Of a stretch of 14,048 nucleotides of DNA, positions 1 through 6,928 are shown one piece after another. Numbering within the stretch: position 1 is the first letter of the stretch; every line of letters starts with the position of its first letter. Made by a program: the position numbers and the translations under genes. Source of the stretch: Candidatus Omnitrophota bacterium (GTDB lineage Bacteria; Omnitrophota; Omnitrophia; Omnitrophales; Aquincolibacteriaceae). Below the pieces are notes generated by a model. The model was not told the DNA's origin. It did no database searches and was given only the letters and a program-made list of their open reading frames with translations. The stretch is taken from NCBI GenBank assembly GCA_023246995.1, contig JAHFHI010000004.1, positions 1 to 14,048 of the forward strand, in the 5' to 3' direction.

Positions 1-75
1 TAATAGATGTGTCCTTAAGCCAAAGTGCGGTTTGCACTTAGAACGCCTGTCGGGTAGGCTTTTAGGGGAATCGAG
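1..75 (+). other. Upstream leader of gtrA-like gene
   Basis: No coding sequence can be supported here. A 6-bp inverted repeat (23-28 AAGTGC, 34-39 GCACTT, 5-nt loop) is visible but is not followed by a T run, so it is not a convincing terminator. AGGGG at 64-68 is a good Shine-Dalgarno for the ATG at 76. A very weak TTGCAC-17-TAGGCT pair (32-60) is too poor to call a promoter. TAA TAG at 1-6 could be the end of an upstream gene, but this cannot be tested from the window. Confidence 0.4.
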
Positions 76-477
76 ATGGGATTTTTCTTTTCGCATCCTG
101 AAGTGCGCAAGGGCGTGCTTTTTCTGGCGGTCGGCGCTTTCTCAACCCTTTTAAATTACACAACCTTTTGGGTTCTTTTGCAGATGCTGGGCGTTTATTA
201 TCTTTTCGCGAGCTGGATTGGGTATTTCGCCGGAGTCGCAGCGGGATTTTTCTTAAATGCCGTCTATACCTTTCAGGCCGGACCCGGGCTTGGTTTTCGC
301 CATGCGGTCTTCTATGGTTTGGTTTACGCCGTTTCGCTCGGGCTTAGTTCGATCACCCTTTTTATCCTTGTGGAAAAAGCCCATCTCCTGCCCAAAGCGG
401 CCAACTTGATCGTGATCCTTCAGTCAACGCTCACCAACTACCTGGGCTGCCGGCTCGGGGTTTTTAGAAAAAGCTAA
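76..477 (+). CDS. GtrA family membrane protein
   Basis: This is a small, very hydrophobic 133-residue protein. Four membrane helices are visible at about residues 12-36, 41-64, 75-99 and 103-126, with a basic C-terminus ending RLGVFRKS. The layout, the early FLAVGAFSTLLNY stretch and the late LTNYLGCRLGVF stretch match the GtrA/DPMS_TM family. GtrA-like proteins are thought to help move polyprenyl-phosphate-linked sugars across the membrane, or to anchor a partner GT2 that makes them. The start is an ATG with AGGGG 7 nt upstream. A membrane glycosyltransferase follows after 16 nt, and a DPM1-like GT2 (4976-5734), the natural partner, lies in the same operon. Family assignment is firm; the sugar is unknown and flippase activity is inferred from the family. 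Confidence 0.88.
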   Translation: MGFFFSHPEVRKGVLFLAVGAFSTLLNYTTFWVLLQMLGVYYLFASWIGYFAGVAAGFFLNAVYTFQAGPGLGFRHAVFYGLVYAVSLGLSSITLFILVEKAHLLPKAANLIVILQSTLTNYLGCRLGVFRKS

Positions 478-493
478 ACGGGGCATCCTAAGG

Positions 494-2542
494 ATGATTC
501 CTTCCGCCGAAAGAAATTCCCAGAAGCCGGTCTGGCAAAGCGGGCTATTTCTGGCCCCGCTAAGCCTCAAGTTAACTGCGTCTTTCTTTCTCGGATCTCC
601 GTACATGACCGAATTTTTTATTCCCTTCCTGAACTGGTTCGCGCTCTCGGGGCTCTCAAATCCCTGGGATTTCTTTTATAAGCTCGGCCAGACCCGGATG
701 TTTCCCTACCCGACGGCGATGCTCGCGATTATGGCCTTCCCGCGGCTTCTTTTCTCGCCCTTTTTCCCCGGTGACTGGCAGACCGTCACCGCTTTCCATC
801 TCTTTATGATGCGTCTGCCGCTGCTCCTTTTTGACGCGGTGCTTTGCTTCCAAATCCTGAAGCTATTCCCGACCCAGCCGCGCAAGGTTCTTCTTATCTA
901 CTGGTGTTCCCCGATTGTTTTTTTTATTAATTACGTGCACGGCCAGCTTGATATCATTCCGACCGCGATTTTTTTCTCGGGACTTTTGCTTCTGCTCCGA
1001 AGCCGGTACCTCGCGGCTTTTCTGCTTTTTGCGCTTGCGGCAGCCACCAAAAGCCACGTCCTGATCGCGCTTCCTTTCATCGGCGTGTTTCTCTTTAAAA
1101 AGCGTCTTCCGCTCTGGCGTTTGGCCGGCTTTTTCGCGCTTTTCACGGGGGTTTACTTTTTGCTCCTTCTCCCGTATCTGGGGTCGGAAGGCTTCCGCCA
1201 AATGGTTTTTAATTCTCCCGAGCAGAAAAAATTCTTCGACTTTGTGATCCCGGTGTCTTCTTCCCTAAAACTTGTCGTCTGCCCGACGGTGGTGATGCTG
1301 CTTTTTATCAAATTCGCTTCCTATAAAAAATTGAACCGCGAGATTCTGCTCATGTTTCTCGGGATCGTTTTCGCCTGCCTGGTCGTTTTTGTGCCGCCCA
1401 TGCCGGGATGGTTTCTCTGGTCGCTTCCGTTTCTGGTCTATTTTTATATTCACAATAAGGAATATTCCCGGGCTCCTTTTGTGATTTATAACGCGGTTTA
1501 TATGATCTACTTCCTTTTTTTCTTTGAAAAGGACCCACCCTTTCTGGGCCGCACAAGCCTGCCGGTGCGGGATCTGGCGCTTTCGGTGGTGATGTCCTCG
1601 GTCGGATTCATCGCGCTTTGGATGTTTCACCTGGGGGTGCGTAAAAACGAGGAACTACGGATTGCCGAAGCCCCGCTTTTGATCGGCATCGGCGGCGACA
1701 GCGCTTCAGGCAAGCACACATTGCTCGCAGTTTTGAGAAACCTGGTCGGCAAGTCGCGCTCGATTCCGATTCTGGGGGACAATTTCCACAAATGGGAGCG
1801 GGGAGATGAGCATTGGAGCGTTTACACCCATCTGAATCCCTCGGCCAACCGGCTTCATGAAAGCATGGAGCTTGCCGTGGCCTTAAAGGACGGCCGCGCG
1901 ATCGAAATGGTCCGCTATGATCATGCCAGCGGAAAATTTACCAACCCCGCCGAAATTGAGCCGAGCAAATTCATTTTTTTTGTGGGCCTTCACCCTTTTT
2001 ACCTGAAACAAATGCGCGATATGATGGCCATTAAAATTTTCATGGAACCGGAAGAGAAATTGCGCCAGCTCTGGAAGACCCGCCGTGACGTTGCCCGGCG
2101 CGGTTATAAACCCGGGGACGTGGCGCGCCAGCTCGCCGCGCGCGAGGAAGACCGCGCCCGCCATGTCCTGCCGCAGAAGGATTTCGCGGATCTTGTGATC
2201 CGTTACGCGGTACTTGAGTTTGATGAGGCCAAGAGTTCCGAGAGCGGCAAAATCCCCTTTAAAACCGTTTACCGCCTTGATAATAGCGTCAATCTCGGAG
2301 GGCTTGCCGTCCTGCTTGCCAAGATTCCGACGCTTCAAGTGGAACATATCAGTTCAGTCCATGAGCAGGAGCTCCATGTCCAGGGAACGCTCAAGGCGTC
2401 GGAAGTGATGACCCTTGCGTATGATCTGGGGTTCAATTTTGATGAGCTCGGGATCAATCCCAAAGGATGGCTCAAAAATCATAACGGCGTGAGCCAGCTT
2501 GTCTTTCTTCTTCTTTACAACCACAAAATGAAGGCCCGCTAA
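494..2542 (+). CDS. GT-C membrane glycosyltransferase fused to phosphoribulokinase-like domain
   Basis: The 682-residue protein has two clear parts. Residues 20-385 are a polytopic membrane region with about nine or ten helices. It contains YVHGQLDIIPT (147-157) and KSHVLIALP (186-194), patterns seen in GT-C mannosyl/glucosyltransferases of the PIG-M/ALG type that use polyprenyl-phosphate sugars. Residues 395-573 resemble phosphoribulokinase/uridine kinase: P-loop GDSASGKHT (401-409), Asp429 in GDNFHKWERG at the usual catalytic-Asp position, LNPSANR (447-453), YDHASGKF (475-482), GLHP (498-501), and RRDVARRG then QKDFADLVI. About 110 further residues have no recognised fold. The P-loop Ser/Thr is His408, and the acidic residue normally before GLHP is Val497 (GTG, one base from GAG), so kinase activity is doubtful. 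The ATG at 494 has AAGG directly against it, a poor ribosome site. An in-frame ATG at 605 is the alternative but would cut into the first hydrophobic segment. The class II aldolase starts 8 nt downstream. The domain calls are confident; the substrates are unknown. Confidence 0.82.
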   Translation: MIPSAERNSQKPVWQSGLFLAPLSLKLTASFFLGSPYMTEFFIPFLNWFALSGLSNPWDFFYKLGQTRMFPYPTAMLAIMAFPRLLFSPFFPGDWQTVTAFHLFMMRLPLLLFDAVLCFQILKLFPTQPRKVLLIYWCSPIVFFINYVHGQLDIIPTAIFFSGLLLLLRSRYLAAFLLFALAAATKSHVLIALPFIGVFLFKKRLPLWRLAGFFALFTGVYFLLLLPYLGSEGFRQMVFNSPEQKKFFDFVIPVSSSLKLVVCPTVVMLLFIKFASYKKLNREILLMFLGIVFACLVVFVPPMPGWFLWSLPFLVYFYIHNKEYSRAPFVIYNAVYMIYFLFFFEKDPPFLGRTSLPVRDLALSVVMSSVGFIALWMFHLGVRKNEELRIAEAPLLIGIGGDSASGKHTLLAVLRNLVGKSRSIPILGDNFHKWERGDEHWSVYTHLNPSANRLHESMELAVALKDGRAIEMVRYDHASGKFTNPAEIEPSKFIFFVGLHPFYLKQMRDMMAIKIFMEPEEKLRQLWKTRRDVARRGYKPGDVARQLAAREEDRARHVLPQKDFADLVIRYAVLEFDEAKSSESGKIPFKTVYRLDNSVNLGGLAVLLAKIPTLQVEHISSVHEQELHVQGTLKASEVMTLAYDLGFNFDELGINPKGWLKNHNGVSQLVFLLLYNHKMKAR

Positions 2543-2550
2543 AATTTTTT

Positions 2551-3381
2551 ATGGAAGAGAGCCTCAAAGCGGCCATCCGTGAGCATGCGGAACTTTCAGC
2601 GCGTGCCGCCGAGCATCCGCGCCTGGTCCAGGGCGGAGGCGGCAACTGCTCGGTCAAGGCCTCGGGGCGCATGGTGGTGAAGGCCTCGGGGTATTTCCTC
2701 GAAGACGTGGACGAGAAAAGCGGTTACGCGATTCTTGATCTTGCCACGGGGCAGGCCGAATGCCGTGAGGGCGAGAGGCTTTCTCTCGAAGCGCCTTTGC
2801 ACACCCTCTTAGGGACTTATGTGATGCACACGCACCCGATCGCGGTCGGGGCGCTGGTTTGTTCAAGGCAAGGAAGCGCGCATTTTAAAGAGCTCTTTGC
2901 GGAAAATTTTTATCACTGGATCGGTTACGCGGCTCCGGGGGAGCGTCTCTATCAAAAAATAAAAGAATCCCGGAGCGCATCCGGAATCACGGCGCCGGAG
3001 GCGGAGGTTCTTTTTCTGCAGAATCACGGCTTTTTTGTTTCGGCCCGGACCAAGGATCGGGTCCTGGAGCTCCATGAACGGACGGTTCTCAAACTCGAAG
3101 CCTTTTTCGGACCGCTGCCGGCCGCAGCGGAACTGCCCACGCCCGCGCCGGGATGCTATTTTACGCCGGACCATGCCGTTTATGCCGGGGGCGAGCGCGC
3201 GAACCTTTCCGAAAAAATCACCCGGGCCTTTCATGAAACCTCTCTTTTCGCCAAAAGCCTTCTCTGGCTGATCCGGGCCAAGGGCTGGGAGCCGGTCGGG
3301 CTCAAGCCTTCGGAGATTGAATTCCTTCTTGGCATGGAAGAAGAAAAATACCGCCAGAAATTTTGGAAAACCGTCCGATGA
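2551..3381 (+). CDS. Class II aldolase/adducin family protein
   Basis: This 276-residue protein has the class II aldolase (FucA/AraD/RhaD superfamily) signature set: the phosphate-binding GGGGNCSVK (28-36), an acidic residue Glu80 at the catalytic position, the HTH zinc pair His93/His95 in MHTHPIAVGALVCS, and a third zinc ligand His159 in QNHGFF. With these residues intact, a zinc-dependent retro-aldol/aldol reaction on a sugar phosphate, or a related epimerase or dehydratase reaction, is plausible in the cytosol. At 276 residues it is longer than FucA (about 215), with a helical C-terminal extension from about residue 200. No Shine-Dalgarno sits close to the ATG, which lies 8 nt after the previous stop, so translation probably depends on coupling. 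Its stop overlaps the next start as ATGA. Setting between a kinase-like domain and nucleotidyltransferases suggests it makes or breaks a sugar phosphate for glycan synthesis; this is inference. Confidence 0.85.
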   Translation: MEESLKAAIREHAELSARAAEHPRLVQGGGGNCSVKASGRMVVKASGYFLEDVDEKSGYAILDLATGQAECREGERLSLEAPLHTLLGTYVMHTHPIAVGALVCSRQGSAHFKELFAENFYHWIGYAAPGERLYQKIKESRSASGITAPEAEVLFLQNHGFFVSARTKDRVLELHERTVLKLEAFFGPLPAAAELPTPAPGCYFTPDHAVYAGGERANLSEKITRAFHETSLFAKSLLWLIRAKGWEPVGLKPSEIEFLLGMEEEKYRQKFWKTVR

Positions 3382-4979
3382 AAGTGTTGATCCCCATGGC
3401 CGGCATGGGCAAGCGCTTTTTAAAAGCCGGCTACAGGGAACCCAAACCGCTTATTCGGGTGGACGGGATTCCCGTGATTGAACATATCCTCCATAACTTT
3501 TCGGCGGACGATGACTTTGCTTTCGGCGTCAATCACGAGCACGCCGAGGCCGGAGCCATCCTTGAAACGCTCACAGGCCTCGCGCCGTCGGCTAAAATCA
3601 TCGTCATGCCCTACCAGAGGGAGGGCCCCGTGGCCAGTATTCGCCGGATGTTTGAGGCGGTCCGTGATGAAGAGGCGGTGATCGTCAACTACTGCGATTT
3701 TTCATGGGCCTGGGACTATGAAGATTTTAAGCGCACCGTTTCCGAGAACGGCTGCGACGGGGCCGTGATCTGTTACCGGGGATTTCACCCGCACCTGCTT
3801 GGGCCCAATCTTTACGCCACGCTTGCGAGCGAAGGTCTCTGGATGAAAGAGATCCGCGAAAAACATTCCTGGCACAAGACCAAGATGGAGGATTGGACGA
3901 GCTCGGGAACCTATTATTTCAAAAAAGGCCGCAACCTTAAAAAATATTTTCAGGCCATCGAAGCACGGCCCGAGTGGCGGATCAACGGCGAATTCTACGC
4001 GAGCCAGGTTTTTCAGCTTATGAAAGAGGACGGCCTTAAAATTTCTATTTATGAAATCCCTTTTATGCTGCAATGGGGAACCCCGGAGGATCTTGAAGAG
4101 TATCAATACTGGTCGGGCTATTTCCGTGCGAAGGAGAATCCGGCCCCGTTCAGAAGTTATCCCATGCGCGTAGTGATTCTCATGGCCGGAGCAGGCAAAC
4201 GTTTCAGCGACGAGGGCTACCGGGTCCCGAAACCTTATATTCCGGTGGACGATTCCTTTATGGTCCGCCGCTCTGCCGAGGAGCTTCCGAGAGGGGATCG
4301 TTATCTTTTTATCACCCGCCGCGAACTCGGGAGCCCCGAAGGAGAGGCCGCGCTCACGAACGCGTTTCCGGGCGCTGAAATCAAAGTGATTGAGGAACTC
4401 ACGCAGGGGCAGGCCTGCACCGCGCTTCTTGCCGAACCCTTCTGGGATCCGGAAGGGCCGCTTTTAATCGGGGCCTGCGACCACTCGATTCTCTGGGATC
4501 CCTCGGTTCTGAAGCCTCTCATTGAAGGCCCCGGCGCCTGCGACAGCCTTATTTTTACCTATCGCCATAATCCCATGGTGCGGCGCAACCCGAAAATGTA
4601 CGGCTGGGTTGAGACCGATCGATCCGGAAGGGCGCGGCGGGTCTCGGTGAAAGTCCCGCTTGCAGGCGATCCGGCCGAGCATCACGCGATCATCGGTTCC
4701 TTTTGGTTTAAAAAGGCGCGCTATTTTTCCGAGCACGCCAAGAAAATGATTGCCGAAGACAGCCGTATCAACGGAGAGTTTTATATTGATCAGTGCATAA
4801 ATTATTTGATCAAGGCGGGTTTGGACGTGCGCGTTTTTGAAGTCGGGAAATACGCTTCCTGGGGGACTCCGAACGATCTTCGGACCTACGAGTACTGGCA
4901 GCGCTTTTTTAAGCAGGCATGGTTTCACCCTTACGGCAAAGCCGCAAGGCGGGAGCTGCGAAAGGCCGGCGCGTCATGA
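3378..4979 (+). CDS. Tandem-duplicated sugar-nucleotidyltransferase (two NTP_transferase domains)
   Basis: The 533-residue protein consists of two consecutive nucleotidyltransferase (GT-A/Rossmann) domains. Domain 1 has MAGMGKRF (7-14), KPLIRVDG, Asp107 in YCDFSW, RINGEFY (201-207) and QWGTPEDL (232-239). Domain 2 has MAGAGKRF (269-276), KPYIPVDD, Asp368 in ACDHS, RINGEFY (463-469) and SWGTPNDL (494-501). Matching motifs are offset by 261-262 residues throughout, so this is an internal gene duplication. Both nucleotide-binding loops and both metal-binding Asp residues look intact, so both halves could be active, perhaps on different substrates. The family transfers NMP from an NTP to a sugar- or polyol-phosphate. 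I chose the ATG at 3378, which overlaps the previous stop as ATGA. A TTG at 3363 would add five residues before the MKVLIPMAG start that is typical of the family. The next gene is coupled in the same way at 4976-4979. Confidence 0.87.
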   Translation: MKVLIPMAGMGKRFLKAGYREPKPLIRVDGIPVIEHILHNFSADDDFAFGVNHEHAEAGAILETLTGLAPSAKIIVMPYQREGPVASIRRMFEAVRDEEAVIVNYCDFSWAWDYEDFKRTVSENGCDGAVICYRGFHPHLLGPNLYATLASEGLWMKEIREKHSWHKTKMEDWTSSGTYYFKKGRNLKKYFQAIEARPEWRINGEFYASQVFQLMKEDGLKISIYEIPFMLQWGTPEDLEEYQYWSGYFRAKENPAPFRSYPMRVVILMAGAGKRFSDEGYRVPKPYIPVDDSFMVRRSAEELPRGDRYLFITRRELGSPEGEAALTNAFPGAEIKVIEELTQGQACTALLAEPFWDPEGPLLIGACDHSILWDPSVLKPLIEGPGACDSLIFTYRHNPMVRRNPKMYGWVETDRSGRARRVSVKVPLAGDPAEHHAIIGSFWFKKARYFSEHAKKMIAEDSRINGEFYIDQCINYLIKAGLDVRVFEVGKYASWGTPNDLRTYEYWQRFFKQAWFHPYGKAARRELRKAGAS

Positions 4980-5734
4980 CCCCCCGCGATGCCCTGAAGC
5001 CGGTCGGGCTTTCGGTGGTGATCCCCTGTTATAACGAAGAAAAAAATATCCCGACGGTGCTTAAAAATTTTGCGCGGTCTTTTGAGAGCCGCGGCGATGT
5101 TGAACTCGTTCTGGTGGACAACGGCTCGCGGGATGAAAGCGCGCGCGTGATCGAGGAAGAAACCCGACGTCACGGCTACGGCTTTGTGCGAAAAGTGCGC
5201 GTTGAAAAAAATCAGGGCTACGGCTTCGGGATCCTTGCCGGACTGAAGGAGGCCTGGGGGGATGTCCTGGCCTGGACCCACGCCGATCTGCAGACCGATC
5301 CGGCGGATGTGATGAAAGCCTACGCGCTTTATTTAAGCGAGGCCGGCAAAGGCGCCGGGGTTCTCGTCAAAGGATTCCGGCAGAACCGCGCTTTAAGTGA
5401 GCGGGTTTTTTCGTTCGGGATGCAGGCGCTCGCAAGCCTTATGCTCGGCGCTCCGTTAAGCGAGATCAATGCCCAGCCCAAGCTTTTCCCGCGCGCGCTT
5501 TATGAGGCCATGAAACATCCGCCTCATGATTTTTCTCTCGATCTTTATTTGCTTTATGCGGCGCACAAACTCGGCTATAAGATCGTGACCCTGGACGTAG
5601 ATTTTAAAAACAGGCTCTACGGAGAGGCCAAGGGCGGCGGGGGGAGTGACTTTAAAACCCGTTGGAAACTGATCAAGAGAACCTGGCAGTATATGGTTGA
5701 ACTCAAGAACAGGCTTCGCAAGGAAGGCGTCTAG
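4976..5734 (+). CDS. DPM1-like family 2 glycosyltransferase
   Basis: This 252-residue protein is a GT2 enzyme: LSVVIPCYNEEKN (12-24), VDNGS (47-51), KNQGYGFGILAGL (78-90), and THADLQTDP (101-109) as the metal/donor-binding acidic motif. NAQPKLFPR (165-173) is typical of polyprenyl-phosphate mannose/glucose synthases of the DPM1/GtrB type. There are no C-terminal membrane helices, so it is probably cytosolic or peripheral and membrane-docked by GtrA. The expected product is a polyprenyl-phosphate sugar, the donor type used by GT-C enzymes such as the one at 494-2542. The ATG at 4976 overlaps the previous stop (ATGA) and has AAAGG about 11 nt upstream. An in-frame ATG at 4919 would add 19 basic residues lying wholly inside the preceding gene and is less likely. 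The sugar cannot be read from sequence. Confidence 0.86.
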   Translation: MTPRDALKPVGLSVVIPCYNEEKNIPTVLKNFARSFESRGDVELVLVDNGSRDESARVIEEETRRHGYGFVRKVRVEKNQGYGFGILAGLKEAWGDVLAWTHADLQTDPADVMKAYALYLSEAGKGAGVLVKGFRQNRALSERVFSFGMQALASLMLGAPLSEINAQPKLFPRALYEAMKHPPHDFSLDLYLLYAAHKLGYKIVTLDVDFKNRLYGEAKGGGGSDFKTRWKLIKRTWQYMVELKNRLRKEGV

Positions 5735-6313
5735 ATGCTTTTGATCCGCCACCGGATCAACACCCTCGAGGATCTCGCGTCCGTCCCTGTTTCCATGGGC
5801 ATTGAGCTTGATTTGCGCGACCGCGGCACGCGGCTTGTCCTGCAGCACGATCCTTTTAAAGAAGGCATTGATTTTGAGGAGTTTCTAAAGCACTACCGCC
5901 ACGCATGGATGATCGTGAACGTCAAATCCGAGGGCGTGGAGGCGCCCGCCCTTGAACTTTTGAAGCGTTACAGAGTTAAGGACTATTTTTTCCTGGACCT
6001 TTCATTCCCGGCCCTGATCAAGCTTGTTAAAAAAGGGGAGTCTGATATCGCGGTGCGATTCTCGGAGTATGAACCGGTGGAGCAGTGTCTGGCGCTCGCC
6101 GGGAAGGTCCGGTGGGTGTGGGTGGATTGTTTTCAAAAGCTCCCTCTAAACGAGGCCAACGATAGGTTGCTTAAAAAGCACTTCAAGCTCTGCCTTGTTT
6201 CCCCCGAACTTCAGGGCCATCCCAAAGAACGGATTCTTGATTTTAAAAAGCAGCTCGCCCCATACTCCTTGGATGCGGTCTGCACGAAATACCCCGAGCT
6301 ATGGCAAGCTTAA
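5735..6313 (+). CDS. Compact GDPD/PLC-like phosphodiesterase family protein
   Basis: The 192-residue protein shows the glycerophosphodiester phosphodiesterase pattern: His6-Arg7 near the N-terminus, Glu24-Leu-Asp26 in GIELDLR, His38-Asp39 in LQHDP, a VNVKSEG strand (61-67) and a late AVCTKYP (181-187) resembling the closing (D)G(V/I)xTDYP strand. These are the metal-binding and acid/base residues of the GDPD TIM barrel, and all are present. The family is usually 230-250 residues, so this one is short but contains both ends of the barrel. GDPDs hydrolyse glycerophosphodiesters; related proteins cleave other phosphodiesters. There is no signal peptide, so it is cytosolic. The ATG immediately follows the previous stop and has AGGAAGG 7 nt upstream. 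In this operon its substrate may be a phosphodiester glycan intermediate rather than lipid debris; that is inference. Confidence 0.68.
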   Translation: MLLIRHRINTLEDLASVPVSMGIELDLRDRGTRLVLQHDPFKEGIDFEEFLKHYRHAWMIVNVKSEGVEAPALELLKRYRVKDYFFLDLSFPALIKLVKKGESDIAVRFSEYEPVEQCLALAGKVRWVWVDCFQKLPLNEANDRLLKKHFKLCLVSPELQGHPKERILDFKKQLAPYSLDAVCTKYPELWQA

Positions 6314-6927
6314 AACAAAAACTCAAGGGCAAGAAGGCCGTGTTCCTGGATCTTGATAATACGCTTTATGCCTACCGGCCGTGCCATGAGGCCGGGCTGG
6401 CAGCCGCGTGGCGTTTTTTCAAGAAGCGCTTCAGGGGTGTCGGTTTTTCCGAATTCAAAAACCGGTATGAGCGCAGCCGCCGCGCGATTCACCGGAGGCT
6501 CAAAGGGCAGGCCGCGTCCCACGCCAGGCTGTTTTATTTTCAGGACATGCTTGAATCCCTCGAGGGAAAGACCGATTTTTTACTCACCCTTCGATTTGAG
6601 GAGTTTTACTGGCGCGCTTTTTTAAAGTGCATGCGCCGCCATGCCTGGGTTTTGCCTTTTCTGAAAGTTTGTAAAATGAGCGGCAAGAAAGTCGTGATCG
6701 TGACGAACCTGACGGCCCGCATCCAGTTTCAAAAAATTCTCAAGCTCGGAATCGGACGCTACATTGATTTTCTCGTAACCTCCGAAGAAGCGGGCGTTGA
6801 GAAGCCGCATCCCAAGGCTTTCCGGATGGCTCTCGGAAAAGCCGGGGTGAAGGCACGGGATGCCGTCATTCTCGGGGACGATCCCAAAGCGGACCGGGTC
6901 TCTTTTCTTGACTTTGTGAAAGTTTAA
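6301..6927 (+). CDS. HAD-superfamily hydrolase, shortened C-terminus
   Basis: The 208-residue protein carries all four HAD motifs: I, FLDLDNTLY with nucleophile Asp17 and Asp19; II, VVIVTN with Thr135-Asn136; III, Lys168 in GVEKPHPKAF; and IV, LGDDPKAD (191-198). A helical cap lies between motifs I and II, as in subfamily I phosphatases. The chain stops only ten residues after motif IV, whereas relatives usually continue through a helix and one or two more strands. The final SFLDFVKV looks like that last strand drawn in by a small deletion. Such enzymes remove phosphate from small sugar or polyol phosphates. The ATG lies inside the last codons of the GDPD-like gene (13-nt overlap) without a clear Shine-Dalgarno, so coupling is likely. 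A methyltransferase follows after one base. Confidence 0.83.
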   Translation: MASLKQKLKGKKAVFLDLDNTLYAYRPCHEAGLAAAWRFFKKRFRGVGFSEFKNRYERSRRAIHRRLKGQAASHARLFYFQDMLESLEGKTDFLLTLRFEEFYWRAFLKCMRRHAWVLPFLKVCKMSGKKVVIVTNLTARIQFQKILKLGIGRYIDFLVTSEEAGVEKPHPKAFRMALGKAGVKARDAVILGDDPKADRVSFLDFVKV

Positions 6928-6928
6928 G

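Noticed and set aside
32..60. Possible promoter TTGCAC-17-TAGGCT before the GtrA gene
   Set aside because: Only 3/6 matches in each box; too weak to call.
1883..2347. - strand open frame of 154 codons opposite the kinase-like domain
   Set aside because: Shadow of the + strand gene with no ribosome site or recognisable motif, while the + strand frame carries conserved PRK-type motifs across the same span.
3363..3377. TTG start adding five residues to the tandem nucleotidyltransferase
   Set aside because: The ATG at 3378 forms an ATGA overlap with the upstream stop and gives the family-typical MKVLIPMAG beginning.
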